A DNA stretch of 44,036 bases from Massilia sp. UBA2604 (GTDB lineage: Bacteria > Pseudomonadota > Gammaproteobacteria > Burkholderiales > Burkholderiaceae_D). This document shows, piece by piece, positions 24,147 to 33,925 of this stretch. The notes below the pieces were generated by a model. That model was not told the DNA's origin, did not search any database, and worked only from the letters and a program-made list of their open reading frames with translations. Location: the NCBI GenBank assembly GCA_002339265.1, contig DDKG01000195.1, positions 1-44,036 of the forward strand, in the 5' to 3' direction. A program made the position numbers and the translations under genes. The stretch's first letter is position 1, and every line of letters starts with the position of its first letter.

Positions 24147-26435
24147 ATGACGTTTGACCCTTGCGCCAGGCAGCGCAATCCCATCTGGATCCGGCTCGCC
24201 GCCGCCATTGCGCTGGCCGCCGCGACGATCGGCGGCAGCGCCGCCCACGAGCCCACCCAGGCGGCGCAGCAATGGCGCCAGGCGGACGCCGCTTCCAGGC
24301 CCACTGCGCGCCACGAGAACGGTTTCGTTGCGGTGGCCGGCCGCCTGATCCTGCTTGGTGGACGTGGCGAACGTCCGCTCGAGATCTACGATCCGGCCAG
24401 CGGGAGCTGGAGCCGGGGCGAGGCGCCGCCGTTCGAGATCCATCACATGCAGGGCGTGGAGTTCGGGGGCAAGCTGTACGTGCTCGGCGCGCTGACCGGG
24501 AAATTCCCGGAAGAGCAGCCGGTGCCCGACATCCTGATCTACGATCCGGTGGCCGACCGCTGGAGCAAGGGACCCGAGATTCCGCCGCAGCGCCGCCGCG
24601 GCGCCAGCGGCGTGGCGGTGCATGACGGGATCATCTACCTGGTCGGCGGCAACCGCCGCGGCCACATGAGCGGCTACGTCGCCTGGTTCGACGCCTTCGA
24701 CCCCGCCACCGGCCGCTGGACCGTGCTGCCCGATGCGCCGCATGCGCGCGACCACTTCCACGCCGCCGTCGTCGACGGCAAGCTGTACGCGGCGGGCGGG
24801 CGTCGCTCCGCGCACGACCTGGGCAATGCCCTGGCGCAGACCGTCGCCGAAGTCGACGTCTACGATTTCAAGGCCAAGCGCTGGAGCACGCTCCCGGCGC
24901 CGCTGCCGACGCCACGCGCCGGGACGGCCAGCGCCGTCATCGACGGCAAGCTGGCGGTGATCGGCGGCGAGAGCATGAAACACGAACACGCGCATCGCGA
25001 AGTGGAAGCCTGGGATCCCGGGGCGGCCCGCTGGCAATCGCTGCCCGGCCTGCCGGTTGGCCGCCACGGCACCCAGGCCGCCACGCAGGGTGGCAAGGTG
25101 TACCTCGCGGCCGGCAGCGGCAATCGCGGTGGTGGGCCGGAGCTGAACGATCTCTGGGTCATCCAGCCCGGCAAGCTCGCCGCGCGCGACCCTGCCTACG
25201 ATGCGTTCTCGCTCATCCCCGAGGCGCCGGGCTCCGGCTGGATCGATGCGACGCTGCCCAATGTGCCGGTCGCCCCCGGACTGCATGCCACCGACTCCGT
25301 GTTCATCGACGTCGACCACGACGGCGACCTGGACGTCGTGGTCTCGGTGGAGCACGGCGTCAACCGCCTGTACCGCAACGACGGCGGCGGCAAGCTGACC
25401 TACATCCCCGACGCCTTCGGCACCCGCATGCACGACAGCGAGCACGTACGCGCCGCCGATTTCAACCGCGACGGCCATATGGACGTCGTGTTCGTGGCCG
25501 AGGCCGACGAATACCACCAACTCTATTTCGGCGACGGCAAGGGCGGTTTCGTCGACGCCAGCGCGCGCCTGCCGGCCCACAGCCAGGGCAATGGTCTCGC
25601 GGTCGGCGACGTCAACGGCGACGGCCTGCCCGACATCTTCATCGGCAGCACCGGCGAAGCGGGCGGCGGCAAGGAGGTGCCGGCGAAGAACCTGCTGTTC
25701 CTGGGCGACCCGAAGCGGCCCGGCTACTTCATCGACGCTTCCGCCACCCACCTGCCGCAGGCGAACGACCAGACCGAGGGCGCGGTGCTGGCCGACATGG
25801 ACGGCGATGGCCACCTCGACCTGGTGCTGGCCAGCCCCAGCCAGCCGAACCGGCTATTGATCAACGACGGCAAGGGACGCTTTCGCGACGAGTCGCACCG
25901 GCTCGAGCTGACGGCGCGGATGGAGACGCGCGAGGTGCACGTGCTGGACGTGAACGGCGACGGCAAGCTCGATATCGTTTTCTTCAACATCACCAGCAAT
26001 AACGCCGGTTGGGAGAAGGATCCGCAGACCCGCCTGCTGGTCAACGACGGCAAGGGCCGTTACCGCGACGAGACCGCGGCCCGCCTGCCGCAGCATACTT
26101 TCTCGAGCTGGGCCGGGACGGTGGTCGATTTCAACGGCGACGGCGCGCCGGACCTGCTGGTGGGCGCGATCCAGGTGCCGGGCTTCGTGCCGCTGCAGCT
26201 GCGCGCCTGGCAGAACGACGGCAAGGGTCATTTCAAGGACGTGACCCTGTCCGTGATCCCGGGCGTGACCGTCGGCCGCAGCTGGAGCATGGGCAAGGGC
26301 GATCTTGATGGTGACGGCAAGATTGATGTCTTCATCGGCGGCTGGGGAACCCAGGCGCGCCTGCTGCTCAGCGACATCAAGAAGCACCGGGCGTCGTTGC
26401 CGCCGGTGCCGAAGCTTGAGAAAAAGCCGCGTTGA
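24147..26435 (+). CDS. Secreted Kelch plus FG-GAP/VCBS double beta-propeller protein
   Basis: 762 aa from the ATG at 24147 (GGAGGAA 9 bases upstream; an in-frame ATG at 24111 has no such site). A signal peptide ends near GGSAAHE. Residues about 45-365 carry Kelch repeats (LLGGRGE, YDPASGSW, LVGGNRRG, FDPATGRW, AAGGRRS, IGGESM). From about 385 to 735 there are seven calcium-loop motifs of the FG-GAP type (DxDxDG, first codons near 25308, 25458, 25608, 25794, 25947, 26127 and 26301), 50-62 residues apart: enough for one seven-bladed propeller. Likely an exported binding or adhesion protein; no catalytic residues can be named. It converges with the second metallophosphoesterase with one base between stops. 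Confidence 0.85.
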   Translation: MTFDPCARQRNPIWIRLAAAIALAAATIGGSAAHEPTQAAQQWRQADAASRPTARHENGFVAVAGRLILLGGRGERPLEIYDPASGSWSRGEAPPFEIHHMQGVEFGGKLYVLGALTGKFPEEQPVPDILIYDPVADRWSKGPEIPPQRRRGASGVAVHDGIIYLVGGNRRGHMSGYVAWFDAFDPATGRWTVLPDAPHARDHFHAAVVDGKLYAAGGRRSAHDLGNALAQTVAEVDVYDFKAKRWSTLPAPLPTPRAGTASAVIDGKLAVIGGESMKHEHAHREVEAWDPGAARWQSLPGLPVGRHGTQAATQGGKVYLAAGSGNRGGGPELNDLWVIQPGKLAARDPAYDAFSLIPEAPGSGWIDATLPNVPVAPGLHATDSVFIDVDHDGDLDVVVSVEHGVNRLYRNDGGGKLTYIPDAFGTRMHDSEHVRAADFNRDGHMDVVFVAEADEYHQLYFGDGKGGFVDASARLPAHSQGNGLAVGDVNGDGLPDIFIGSTGEAGGGKEVPAKNLLFLGDPKRPGYFIDASATHLPQANDQTEGAVLADMDGDGHLDLVLASPSQPNRLLINDGKGRFRDESHRLELTARMETREVHVLDVNGDGKLDIVFFNITSNNAGWEKDPQTRLLVNDGKGRYRDETAARLPQHTFSSWAGTVVDFNGDGAPDLLVGAIQVPGFVPLQLRAWQNDGKGHFKDVTLSVIPGVTVGRSWSMGKGDLDGDGKIDVFIGGWGTQARLLLSDIKKHRASLPPVPKLEKKPR

Positions 26436-26436
26436 C

Positions 26437-27564
26437 CTACCTTGCCGGCCTGAGGATGAATTCCGTGATCTCGGCCGGCACCCCCAGCCGTATCGGGAAC
26501 CCGTTCCACAAGCCGGTGCCGTTGCTGACATACAGCTCCATCCCGCCAATGCGGTAACTGCCGGAGACGTAGCCGCCATTCGCGCGCTTCACGACCTGGT
26601 CGACGCCGCGGATCATGCCGCCATGGGTATGCCCCGACAACTGGACGTCGACCCCCGCCTCGGCATTGGCAGCGACGCCGATCGGCTGGTGGCTCAGCAG
26701 GACCACGGGCGCGCCGGCCGGCGCATCGAGCAGCGCGCGGCCCGTATCCGGCTCTTCCATGCCGAAGCGCGGCGCCACCCGGTCGGTGACGCCGGCGATC
26801 GCTAGGTGCCCGCCATCGTGCTCGATCACGGCGTGGCGGTTGACCAGCACGCGCATCCCGAGCCCTTCGAAGGTGCGCGTCCAACGCTCGGCGCCGAAAT
26901 AGTACTCGTGGTTGCCGAGGCTCGCAATGACGCCGTGCCGGGCCGCCAGGTCGGCCAGCGGCGCCACGTCGCGTGCGCGCGCCTGCGGCGAACCGTCGAT
27001 CAGGTCACCCGTGATGACGACCAGGTCGGGCCGCAGCGCATTGCTGCGCTCGACCACCTGGCGCACCCAGTCCTCGTGCATCAGGCGGCTGATGTGCAGG
27101 TCGGTCAGCTGCACCATCCGGAAGCCAATCAGGCTTGGCGGCAGGTCGCGGATTGCCAGCTCGACGCGGCGCACCTCGGGCACCTGAACCGCCTGGCCCA
27201 CGCCGACGGCCGACAAGGCCGCGCCGAAGGCCACCACTGCGTAGCGCAAGCGCAGCGTCAGGCGCGCGTCGATGGCGCGTCCGCGGCGCAACGCCCAGGC
27301 GGCCAGCAGGGCCAGGTCGGCCAGCAGCTGCAGCAGGAGCACCAGCAGGAAGCTGCAGTACAACCAGCCCAGCAGGATGATGAAGATGCGCGGGATCTCG
27401 GGCGAGAACATCGTGCCGAACACCCAGCGCTGGATCATGTGGTGCTGGCAGACCAGCAGCAGGGCGACCCCCAGCCCGATCCGGGTGACGCGGTGCAGGG
27501 AGAGGGGAACGATCAGGCGCAGTACGAGGTAGATATAGGCGACGTAAACATAGGGAAAAAACAC
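26437..27564 (-). CDS. Membrane-anchored metallophosphoesterase, paralogue 2
   Basis: 375 aa if started at GTG 27564. That start makes the N-terminus (MFFPYVYVAYIYLVLRLIVP) align with the first paralogue through MFSPEIPRI; longer in-frame starts to 27759 would cross the operator and promoter of the divergent TBDR. About four hydrophobic segments precede a calcineurin-like domain with TDLH (D155, H157), GDLIDG, GNHEYYFG and SGHTHGG. Same family and length as 2888-4009 but clearly diverged, so an old duplication. Substrate unknown. It converges with the Kelch/FG-GAP gene. Confidence 0.87.
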   Translation of the reverse strand: MFFPYVYVAYIYLVLRLIVPLSLHRVTRIGLGVALLLVCQHHMIQRWVFGTMFSPEIPRIFIILLGWLYCSFLLVLLLQLLADLALLAAWALRRGRAIDARLTLRLRYAVVAFGAALSAVGVGQAVQVPEVRRVELAIRDLPPSLIGFRMVQLTDLHISRLMHEDWVRQVVERSNALRPDLVVITGDLIDGSPQARARDVAPLADLAARHGVIASLGNHEYYFGAERWTRTFEGLGMRVLVNRHAVIEHDGGHLAIAGVTDRVAPRFGMEEPDTGRALLDAPAGAPVVLLSHQPIGVAANAEAGVDVQLSGHTHGGMIRGVDQVVKRANGGYVSGSYRIGGMELYVSNGTGLWNGFPIRLGVPAEITEFILRPAR

Positions 27565-27650
27565 AGCGGCAACACTCTTGTCTCTGGGTAAGTTGGCGCG
27601 ATGATATCGCACTCGGCCCTGTGAAACAGGGTAGCGCGCGGTTTGCCTGT

Positions 27651-27670
27651 GTTTACTAAACTTCGCTAAA
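27651..27670. promoter_or_regulatory. Operator GTTTACTAAAC plus CGCTAAA half-site (upstream site of mannoside TBDR)
   Basis: A perfect 11-bp palindrome (27651-27661) followed, 13 bp from its start, by CGCTAAA (27664-27670). The same pair with the same spacing stands before the lacI-type gene at 37456-37475. It lies 33 bp upstream of the -35 of the TBDR promoter. Confidence 0.7.
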
Positions 27671-27694
27671 CTTCGCCCGATCCGCGAAAGACTG

Positions 27695-27723
27695 TTGAGT
27701 GCAAGTTCTTTCCTTTGTATAAA
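27695..27723 (+). promoter_or_regulatory. Promoter of the mannoside TBDR operon
   Basis: TTGAGT (27695-27700), a 17-bp spacer and TATAAA (27718-27723). It is flanked by two GTTTANTAAAC-type operators. The leader to the ATG at 27906 would be about 175 nt. Confidence 0.72.
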
Positions 27724-27773
27724 TTCGCTTGTTGTTACACGAAGCCCCCAGCTATGCAAGCGGCATCACCGTC

Positions 27774-27784
27774 GTTTAGTAAAT
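27774..27784. promoter_or_regulatory. Operator GTTTAGTAAAT (downstream site)
   Basis: Ten of 11 positions fit GTTTANTAAAC. Its centre is 123 bp from the upstream operator, with the promoter between them. Confidence 0.65.
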
Positions 27785-27847
27785 CCCTGTGAACGCTACC
27801 ATTCCGGCGTTCCGCGCATTCGGGGAAAGCACGGCAAGCCGCTCCAT

Positions 27848-27864
27848 GGAACCTGAACGGTTCC
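27848..27864. promoter_or_regulatory. Inverted repeat GGAACC-N5-GGTTCC in TBDR leader
   Basis: Perfect 6-bp arms in the untranslated leader, about 40 bases before the start codon. It could be an mRNA hairpin or an extra protein site. Confidence 0.35.
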
Positions 27865-27905
27865 GCCTAAAAGAAAGCCCGCCACAGGGCACGACCAGGA
27901 GACAG

Positions 27906-30900
27906 ATGATGACTTCAAGAACCCAATCCGCTACCCGACAGCTGAGCTGCCGCGTCACGCCGATCGCCATGGCGGTCGCCGTCGCGCTGATGTCGCTTTC
28001 CAGCGCCCACGCGCAGACCGCTGCGACCGCCCCGGCGGAACCCGTGGCGCCGGCCGCCCAGCAGGGCGCGGCGCCGCTTGACCCGCAAGCTGAGCCGGCG
28101 CAGGCGGGTGCACAGCCCGCGGCCCAAACTAACGCCACGGGTCCGGTGACGGTCCACGTGACCGGCTACCGCTACGCGATCGAGAAGAGCCTCGACCAGA
28201 AGCGCGAGGCCAATTCGATCGTCGAAGTGGTCACCGCCGAAGACGTCGGCAAATTCCCCGACAAGAACGTGGCCGACGCGCTGCAGCGCGTGCCGGGCGT
28301 GATCATCACCCGCAGCGGCGGCGAGGGCAAGAACGTCTCGGTGCGGGGCCTGTCGTCGGAACTGACGCTGACCCAGTTGAACGGCAACTACGTCGCCACC
28401 GCCGAATCGAACGGCGACCCGTCGCGTTCGTTCAACTACACCTTGATGCCGTCGAATATGCTGGCCAGCGCTGAGCTGTACAAGACTTCGGAAGCGCGCT
28501 TCGACGAAGGCGGCATCGGCGGCACCGTGATCCTGCGCACCCGCCGTCCGCTGGACGTGGAATCGGGCTCCGGCTTCCTGAACGCTGAAGGCACCTGGTC
28601 CGACACCACCAAGAAGACCGACCCGCAGATCTCGGGCCAGTACGCCTGGCACGACGAAAGCAAGCGCTTCGGCGTCCTGATCGGCTACACCCAGCAAAAG
28701 CGCACCATTCGCACCATGGGCGGCAGCACCTCGAACTGGCAGTGGTACAGCGACAGCCGCGCCACCAATCCATCGGTCGACGTCAACGGCCAGCCGAACG
28801 GCCTGAACTCGTACTGGTGGGGCGAATCGGGCTTCTACAACCAGGATGGCGACTACTATACCAACTTCGCGCTGCCGACCTCGGTCAACCTGGACGTGGT
28901 GACCAATGAACGCGAGCGCAAGGGCGGCCAGCTGACGCTGCAGTTCAAGCCCCTGCGCAACCTGAGCATGACGGCCAACTACTTCCGCTTCGACCTGAAG
29001 CAGAATACGCAGACCAACTCCCTCAAGATCCCGGAGTGGAGCATCGCGCGCTACAACGGCGACGGCAACCATCCGGGCGGCCGCATGCTCGACCACCTGA
29101 CGTTCGATCCGAGCGGCACCATCGTCACCGGCGCCCAGTACAGCGTGCGTCCGGGCAGGAACTATTACTGCAGCTCGGCGCAGGCCGGGGCTGGCGGGCT
29201 GACCAATACTGGCGGCTTCGGTCCCGACGATTGCACCATCCCGACCCCGCAGATCGCCGGTAACCTGAGCCGCGAAAAGGCCTTGTCGCAGACCGCCGAC
29301 TTCGAACTCAACTGGAAGGGCGACTCGCTCGACGCCGACATCAAGCTCGGCCGCACCTGGGCCGAGGGCGGTCCGGAAATGACGCTCGGCATGCCGATCA
29401 AGCCGCGCCGCCAGAACGCCGACGGCAGCTGGAGCCTGGGCAACCAATTCTCGTCGTGGGACCTGAGCGGCACCCCGACCATGAACTTCTCGCCCGAGCT
29501 GATGGCCAACCTGCGCAACGGCATCGGCGAGATCGATCTTGGCTCGACCAGCTCGTCGTGGACCCGCAACAAGACCGACCAGAACTACGCCCAGGCCGAT
29601 CTGACCTGGCACGTCGACAACAGCAGCTGGCTCGATTCCGTGCAGTTCGGCGCCAAGTACCGCGACGGCGGCACCAACCGCCGTACCGGCAACAACTACT
29701 GGGTGTGCCAGGGCGCCGACCCCGGCGACTACGACAGCCGCTTCCAGAACGGTTGCGACGTCAATGCCAACAAGTTCCGTCCCGACTTCCTGTACAGCGA
29801 GGAGCTGGGCAACCTGACCAACGGGCTGAAGGCCAGTGCCTTCCCGGCCATTAACTATCCGGCCTATATCGCGCACCTGAACAGCACCTACGGCGCGATG
29901 CAGACCCGGAACGAGGACAACTTCGTCTACAACGTGGACGAGAAGATCACCTCGATGTACGTCCAGGCCAATATCAAGACCGACCGCCTGCGCGGCAACC
30001 TCGGCATGCGCGTGGTGCGCACCCGCCAGCACGCCGATTCGACCGACCAGGTCGATTACTACAACGATTACTTCTTCGACGGCCCGGACGGCTCGCCGGC
30101 GCCTTGCCTGCCGGGCGGCGTGCCCGCCGCCGGCGCACCGGCCGGCTCGGGCTGCACCAGCGGCTTCACCGTGGTGCCGGACAGCCAGACCAATCCGGCC
30201 AGCGGCCACATCTCGACCTTCGTGGTGAGCGCGCTGGACCGCACCTACACCGACTACCTGCCAAGCCTGAACCTGGCCTTCGACCTCACTGACACCCTGC
30301 TGCTGCGCGGCGCGGCGTCGAAGGTGGTGGCGCGTCCGAGCTACAACGCGATCGCGGCTCCGGGCAGCCTGCGCAACTTCAGCCAGGAATACGTCGACGA
30401 CCGCCGCCTGATCGGCGGCGGCGACCAGGTCGGCTGGTTCGGTTCGGGCAGTAACAAGGAACTGGATGCCTACAAGGCCGTCCAGTACGACCTGGGCCTC
30501 GAGTGGTACTTCACGCGCGGCTCGGTGCTGGGCGCGGCCGTGTTCCGCAAGAACGTGAGCAATTTCGCGGTGCCGGTGGTGCGTGACGTGACGCTGGACA
30601 TCGGCGGCGAGGCGGTGCCGGTACAGAATTACAGCACCAGCGCCGGCGGTCGCGACGGGGTGTCCAAAGGCATCGAGGTGTATGCGCAGCACACCTTCAG
30701 CTCGGGCTTCGGTGTCCAGGCCAACTACACCTACAACAAGACCAACCAGGCGGCGATCACCCTGGCCGACGGCCGCGAGATCGGCACCTCGCCGCTGGTG
30801 GGCAGCGCCAAGAACCAGGCCAACCTGACCGTGTTCTACTCGGACGACAGGATGATGCTGCGCGCGTCGTACAACCGCCGCGGAGAGGTGGTCAACGGCC

Positions 30901-31115
30901 TGGTCAACGGCCTGAACGTGTATGACGAGCCGTACAGCCAGGTCGACCTGAACGCCGCCTACAACTTCACCAAGCAGCTCAGCCTGACCGCGTCGGTGCT
31001 GAACCTGACCGAAGAAGAGACGCGTTCCCGCCTGGGCAACGACACCAAGGCGCGCTACTACTCCAGTGGCTATACCGGCCGCGTGGCCTACATGGGCCTG
31101 AACTACAAGTTCTGA
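27906..31115 (+). CDS. TonB-dependent receptor of the mannoside locus
   Basis: 1069 aa from the ATG at 27906 (AGGAGA 5-6 bases before; a second ATG follows at once). A signal peptide ends near SSAHAQ, then an Ala/Pro/Gln-rich spacer, a TonB-box-like VTVHVTGY, a plug ([53 protein letters not shown]) and a large barrel ending NYKF. The length and plug type match carbohydrate-importing TBDRs of Caulobacter/Xanthomonas style. It heads an operon with a GH2 and a GH92 enzyme, so it probably imports manno-oligosaccharides or N-glycan fragments. Control is by the operator-flanked promoter. A 12-base-loop hairpin after its stop may cut expression of the enzymes relative to the receptor. Confidence 0.93.
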   Translation: MMTSRTQSATRQLSCRVTPIAMAVAVALMSLSSAHAQTAATAPAEPVAPAAQQGAAPLDPQAEPAQAGAQPAAQTNATGPVTVHVTGYRYAIEKSLDQKREANSIVEVVTAEDVGKFPDKNVADALQRVPGVIITRSGGEGKNVSVRGLSSELTLTQLNGNYVATAESNGDPSRSFNYTLMPSNMLASAELYKTSEARFDEGGIGGTVILRTRRPLDVESGSGFLNAEGTWSDTTKKTDPQISGQYAWHDESKRFGVLIGYTQQKRTIRTMGGSTSNWQWYSDSRATNPSVDVNGQPNGLNSYWWGESGFYNQDGDYYTNFALPTSVNLDVVTNERERKGGQLTLQFKPLRNLSMTANYFRFDLKQNTQTNSLKIPEWSIARYNGDGNHPGGRMLDHLTFDPSGTIVTGAQYSVRPGRNYYCSSAQAGAGGLTNTGGFGPDDCTIPTPQIAGNLSREKALSQTADFELNWKGDSLDADIKLGRTWAEGGPEMTLGMPIKPRRQNADGSWSLGNQFSSWDLSGTPTMNFSPELMANLRNGIGEIDLGSTSSSWTRNKTDQNYAQADLTWHVDNSSWLDSVQFGAKYRDGGTNRRTGNNYWVCQGADPGDYDSRFQNGCDVNANKFRPDFLYSEELGNLTNGLKASAFPAINYPAYIAHLNSTYGAMQTRNEDNFVYNVDEKITSMYVQANIKTDRLRGNLGMRVVRTRQHADSTDQVDYYNDYFFDGPDGSPAPCLPGGVPAAGAPAGSGCTSGFTVVPDSQTNPASGHISTFVVSALDRTYTDYLPSLNLAFDLTDTLLLRGAASKVVARPSYNAIAAPGSLRNFSQEYVDDRRLIGGGDQVGWFGSGSNKELDAYKAVQYDLGLEWYFTRGSVLGAAVFRKNVSNFAVPVVRDVTLDIGGEAVPVQNYSTSAGGRDGVSKGIEVYAQHTFSSGFGVQANYTYNKTNQAAITLADGREIGTSPLVGSAKNQANLTVFYSDDRMMLRASYNRRGEVVNGLVNGLNVYDEPYSQVDLNAAYNFTKQLSLTASVLNLTEEETRSRLGNDTKARYYSSGYTGRVAYMGLNYKF

Positions 31116-31130
31116 GTCCACAGCCTCGCT

Positions 31131-31164
31131 CCTTCCGGCGCTTCGATCATGAGGCGCCGGAAGG
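31131..31164 (+). promoter_or_regulatory. Intercistronic hairpin overlapping the ribosome site of the GH2 gene
   Basis: CCTTCCGGCGC (31131-31141) and GCGCCGGAAGG (31154-31164) pair over 11 bp with a 12-base loop. The 3' arm contains part of the AAGGTGG Shine-Dalgarno (31161-31167) of the next gene. There is no T-run, so it is more likely an mRNA-stability or translation-control element than a terminator. Confidence 0.65.
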
Positions 31165-31171
31165 TGGTTCC

Positions 31172-33925
31172 ATGGCCTTGTCCGCGCGCCGGCCAGGGTC
31201 CCGTTGCATGGATATGCCAATGAATTCATCTGCGATGATTGCCGCCACGCGCCTTCTGCTTGGACTGGCAATGGCCCTGTTCGCCGGCGCCGCCCTGGCC
31301 GACGCCCCGCAGCAGTTCACGATCGACCAGGGATGGACCTTCCGCCTGGTGCCCGGCCAGGACCAGGCCAGCGCCTATCCCGAGGCGGCGCCGTCGCGTG
31401 CGGCCACGGTGCCGGGCACGGTGCATACCGACCTGCTGGCGCACAAGCTCATTCCCGATCCGTACGTCGGAGCGCCGGAGGCCGGCCTGCAATGGATCGG
31501 CCTGGCGGACTGGGAATACCGCGTCGTGTTCGACGTCCCGCGCGCCGCCCTGCACAAGGCGCGCAGCGACCTGGTGTTCGAAGGGCTGGATACCTTCGCC
31601 GAAGTCTGGCTCAACGGCCACAAGGTGCTCGACGCCGACAACGCCCACCGCAGCTGGCGCGTGCCGGTCCAGGGCCGCCTGCGCGAGAGCGGCAACATCC
31701 TGCGGATCGTGCTGCGCTCGCCGATCGCGCGGATGCTGCCGCAGGTCGCGGCGATGCCGCACAAAATCGCCGGCAACTATCCTTCTCCCTACGGCGACGA
31801 GCCGCCGGACGCCATGACCGGCAACTTCGTGCGCAAACCCGGCTATCACTACGGCTGGGACTGGGGGCCGCGCTACGTCGGCGCCGGCATCACCGGGCCG
31901 GTGGTGCTGCAAAGCTGGGATGCGCTGCGCATCGACGACCTGCAGCTGCGCCAGGACCGCGTCGACGCCGCGCGCGCCGAGCTGACCGCGATCGCCTCGC
32001 TCGACGCGGTCCGCGCCGGCGCGGTCGAGCTGCGCCTGTGGCAGACCGCGCCCGACGGCGCGCGCACGCTGGCCGCCCGCCAGCGCTCCGCGCTGCACGC
32101 CGGCGCCAATCGCATCGCGCTCCCGCTGGCGGTCGACCAGCCGCAGCGCTGGTTCCCGAACGGTTACGGCACCCAGCCGCTGTACCGCTATGAGCTGGAG
32201 GTGGCCGATGGCAAGACCCAACTGGCGAGCCTGTCCGCCCGCACCGGGCTGCGCAGCGTCGAACTGCGCCGCGACCGCGACCCGCGCGGCACCGCCTTCT
32301 ATTTTGTTGTCAACGGCATTCCGGTGTTCGCCAAGGGCGCCAACACGATCCCGTTCGACATGTTCCAGCCAAGGATCAAGAAGGCGCAACTGCGCCGCGC
32401 GCTGGAGCTGGCGCGTGACGCCAATATGAATATGCTGCGCAGCTGGGGCGGCGGTTATTACGAGGGGCGCGATTTCTATGACCTGGCCGACGAGCTGGGC
32501 CTGCTGGTATGGCAGGACTTCATGTTCGGCGGCGGCATGCAGCCGGCCTACGACCCGGCCTTCCGCGCCAACGTCGTGCACGAAGCGCGCGACCAGGTGC
32601 GGCGCCTGCGCAACCATCCGAGCGTGGTGCTCTGGTGCGGCAATAACGAGCAAGAGATCGCCTGGAAATACTGGGGTCACGGCAAGAAGCTGAAAGAGGC
32701 CGATCCGGCCTTCGCCGACCGGGTGTGGAAGGGCTATGTGCAGCTGTTCGGCGTCGACCTGCGCCAGGTGGTGCAAGAGGAGGGTGGCGGCATCGGATAC
32801 TGGTCCAGCTCGCCGAGCGAAGACCTGCAGGAAGTCGCCAACACCCAGGCCAGCGGCGACATGCATTACTGGGAGGTGTGGGGCAACCCGGCCCATCCGG
32901 TCACCAAATACCTGGAGATCACGCCGCGCTTCATGTCCGAATATGGCCTGCAGGCGTGGCCGGTCCAGCGCACCATCGATGCGTTCGCGCGCCGCGACCA
33001 GCAGCAACTGGGCTCGCCCGTGATCGACGCCCACCAGAAGTTCATGGCCGGCAAGGGCAATGAACGCCTGCTGAAGTACATCGACGACGAGTTCGGCGCG
33101 CCGCGCGACTTCGCCGGCTTCGTTTACCTGAGCCAGGTAATGCAGGCCGAAGGCATCGAACTGGCTGCGCTGCATCACCGCCGCAGCCGTCCCACCACCA
33201 TGGGTTCGCTGTACTGGCAGCTCAACGACGTCTGGCCGGGCGCTTCCTGGTCCAGCATCGACTGGTTCGGCCGTCCGAAGGCGCTGCACTTCCACGCACG
33301 CCGCTTTTTCGCGCCGGTGGCGCTGGCCGCGCTGCGTGACGCCGCCGGCCAGACCGGGGTCAGCCTGCTCAATGACCGCATCCACCGCGTGCGTGGCGAA
33401 TTGCGCACCCGCGTGATGACCTTGGACGGCCGGGTGCTGCGCGACGAACGCAAGGCGGTCGACATGGCGCCGTTGTCGGCGGCCAGGGTGGCCGGCTACC
33501 GCGACGCCGAGCTGCTCGGTACGGCCGATCCCGCCGCCACCGTCGCCGTGTTCGACTTGCAGGCCGAGGGCGAACCGGCCGCGCGCGCGGTGGTGTACTT
33601 CGCGCCGGCCAAGCGCATCGCCTGGAAAGACGCCGACCTGCGCGCCGGCCTGCGCGCCGAACTGCGCCGCGACCCCAATCATGCCGGCGCCTACCAGCTC
33701 GACATCTCCGCGTCCAGCTTCGCACGTGCGGTCTGGATCGATTTCGGCGACCTCGACGCCGACCTGTCCGACAACGCCTTGACCCTGCTGCCCGGCGAGC
33801 GCATCACGCTCAGTGTGACGTCCGCCGCCAGCGAAGACGCCTTGCGCGCCGCCCTTCAACTCCGCGCGCTGGCCGACGCCGTGCCAGCCACCCATCCACA
33901 GACCAGGAGCCCTTCCGCACCATGA
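31172..33925 (+). CDS. GH2 beta-mannosidase, exported
   Basis: 917 aa from ATG 31172 (AAGGTGG 4 bases upstream); in-frame ATGs at 31208-31220 would give a more usual signal peptide. Cleavage is near GAALADAP. Domain order is that of GH2 beta-mannosidases: a sugar-binding jelly roll (about 45-220, with [15 protein letters not shown]), an immunoglobulin-like domain, and the barrel with acid/base Glu493 in WCGNNEQE and nucleophile Glu590 in [39 protein letters not shown] is typical of beta-mannosidase rather than beta-galactosidase or glucuronidase. It removes terminal beta-mannose, e.g. from the core of N-glycans or beta-manno-oligosaccharides. Its stop overlaps the start of the GH92 gene (ATGA), indicating coupled translation. 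Confidence 0.92.
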   Translation: MALSARRPGSRCMDMPMNSSAMIAATRLLLGLAMALFAGAALADAPQQFTIDQGWTFRLVPGQDQASAYPEAAPSRAATVPGTVHTDLLAHKLIPDPYVGAPEAGLQWIGLADWEYRVVFDVPRAALHKARSDLVFEGLDTFAEVWLNGHKVLDADNAHRSWRVPVQGRLRESGNILRIVLRSPIARMLPQVAAMPHKIAGNYPSPYGDEPPDAMTGNFVRKPGYHYGWDWGPRYVGAGITGPVVLQSWDALRIDDLQLRQDRVDAARAELTAIASLDAVRAGAVELRLWQTAPDGARTLAARQRSALHAGANRIALPLAVDQPQRWFPNGYGTQPLYRYELEVADGKTQLASLSARTGLRSVELRRDRDPRGTAFYFVVNGIPVFAKGANTIPFDMFQPRIKKAQLRRALELARDANMNMLRSWGGGYYEGRDFYDLADELGLLVWQDFMFGGGMQPAYDPAFRANVVHEARDQVRRLRNHPSVVLWCGNNEQEIAWKYWGHGKKLKEADPAFADRVWKGYVQLFGVDLRQVVQEEGGGIGYWSSSPSEDLQEVANTQASGDMHYWEVWGNPAHPVTKYLEITPRFMSEYGLQAWPVQRTIDAFARRDQQQLGSPVIDAHQKFMAGKGNERLLKYIDDEFGAPRDFAGFVYLSQVMQAEGIELAALHHRRSRPTTMGSLYWQLNDVWPGASWSSIDWFGRPKALHFHARRFFAPVALAALRDAAGQTGVSLLNDRIHRVRGELRTRVMTLDGRVLRDERKAVDMAPLSAARVAGYRDAELLGTADPAATVAVFDLQAEGEPAARAVVYFAPAKRIAWKDADLRAGLRAELRRDPNHAGAYQLDISASSFARAVWIDFGDLDADLSDNALTLLPGERITLSVTSAASEDALRAALQLRALADAVPATHPQTRSPSAP

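Noticed and set aside
27915..31271. Open frame of over 1100 codons on the minus strand opposite the mannoside TBDR
   Set aside because: It mirrors codon structure of the plus-strand gene in high-GC DNA, is rich in Val/Ala/Gly/Arg/His without domain motifs, and lacks a ribosome site.
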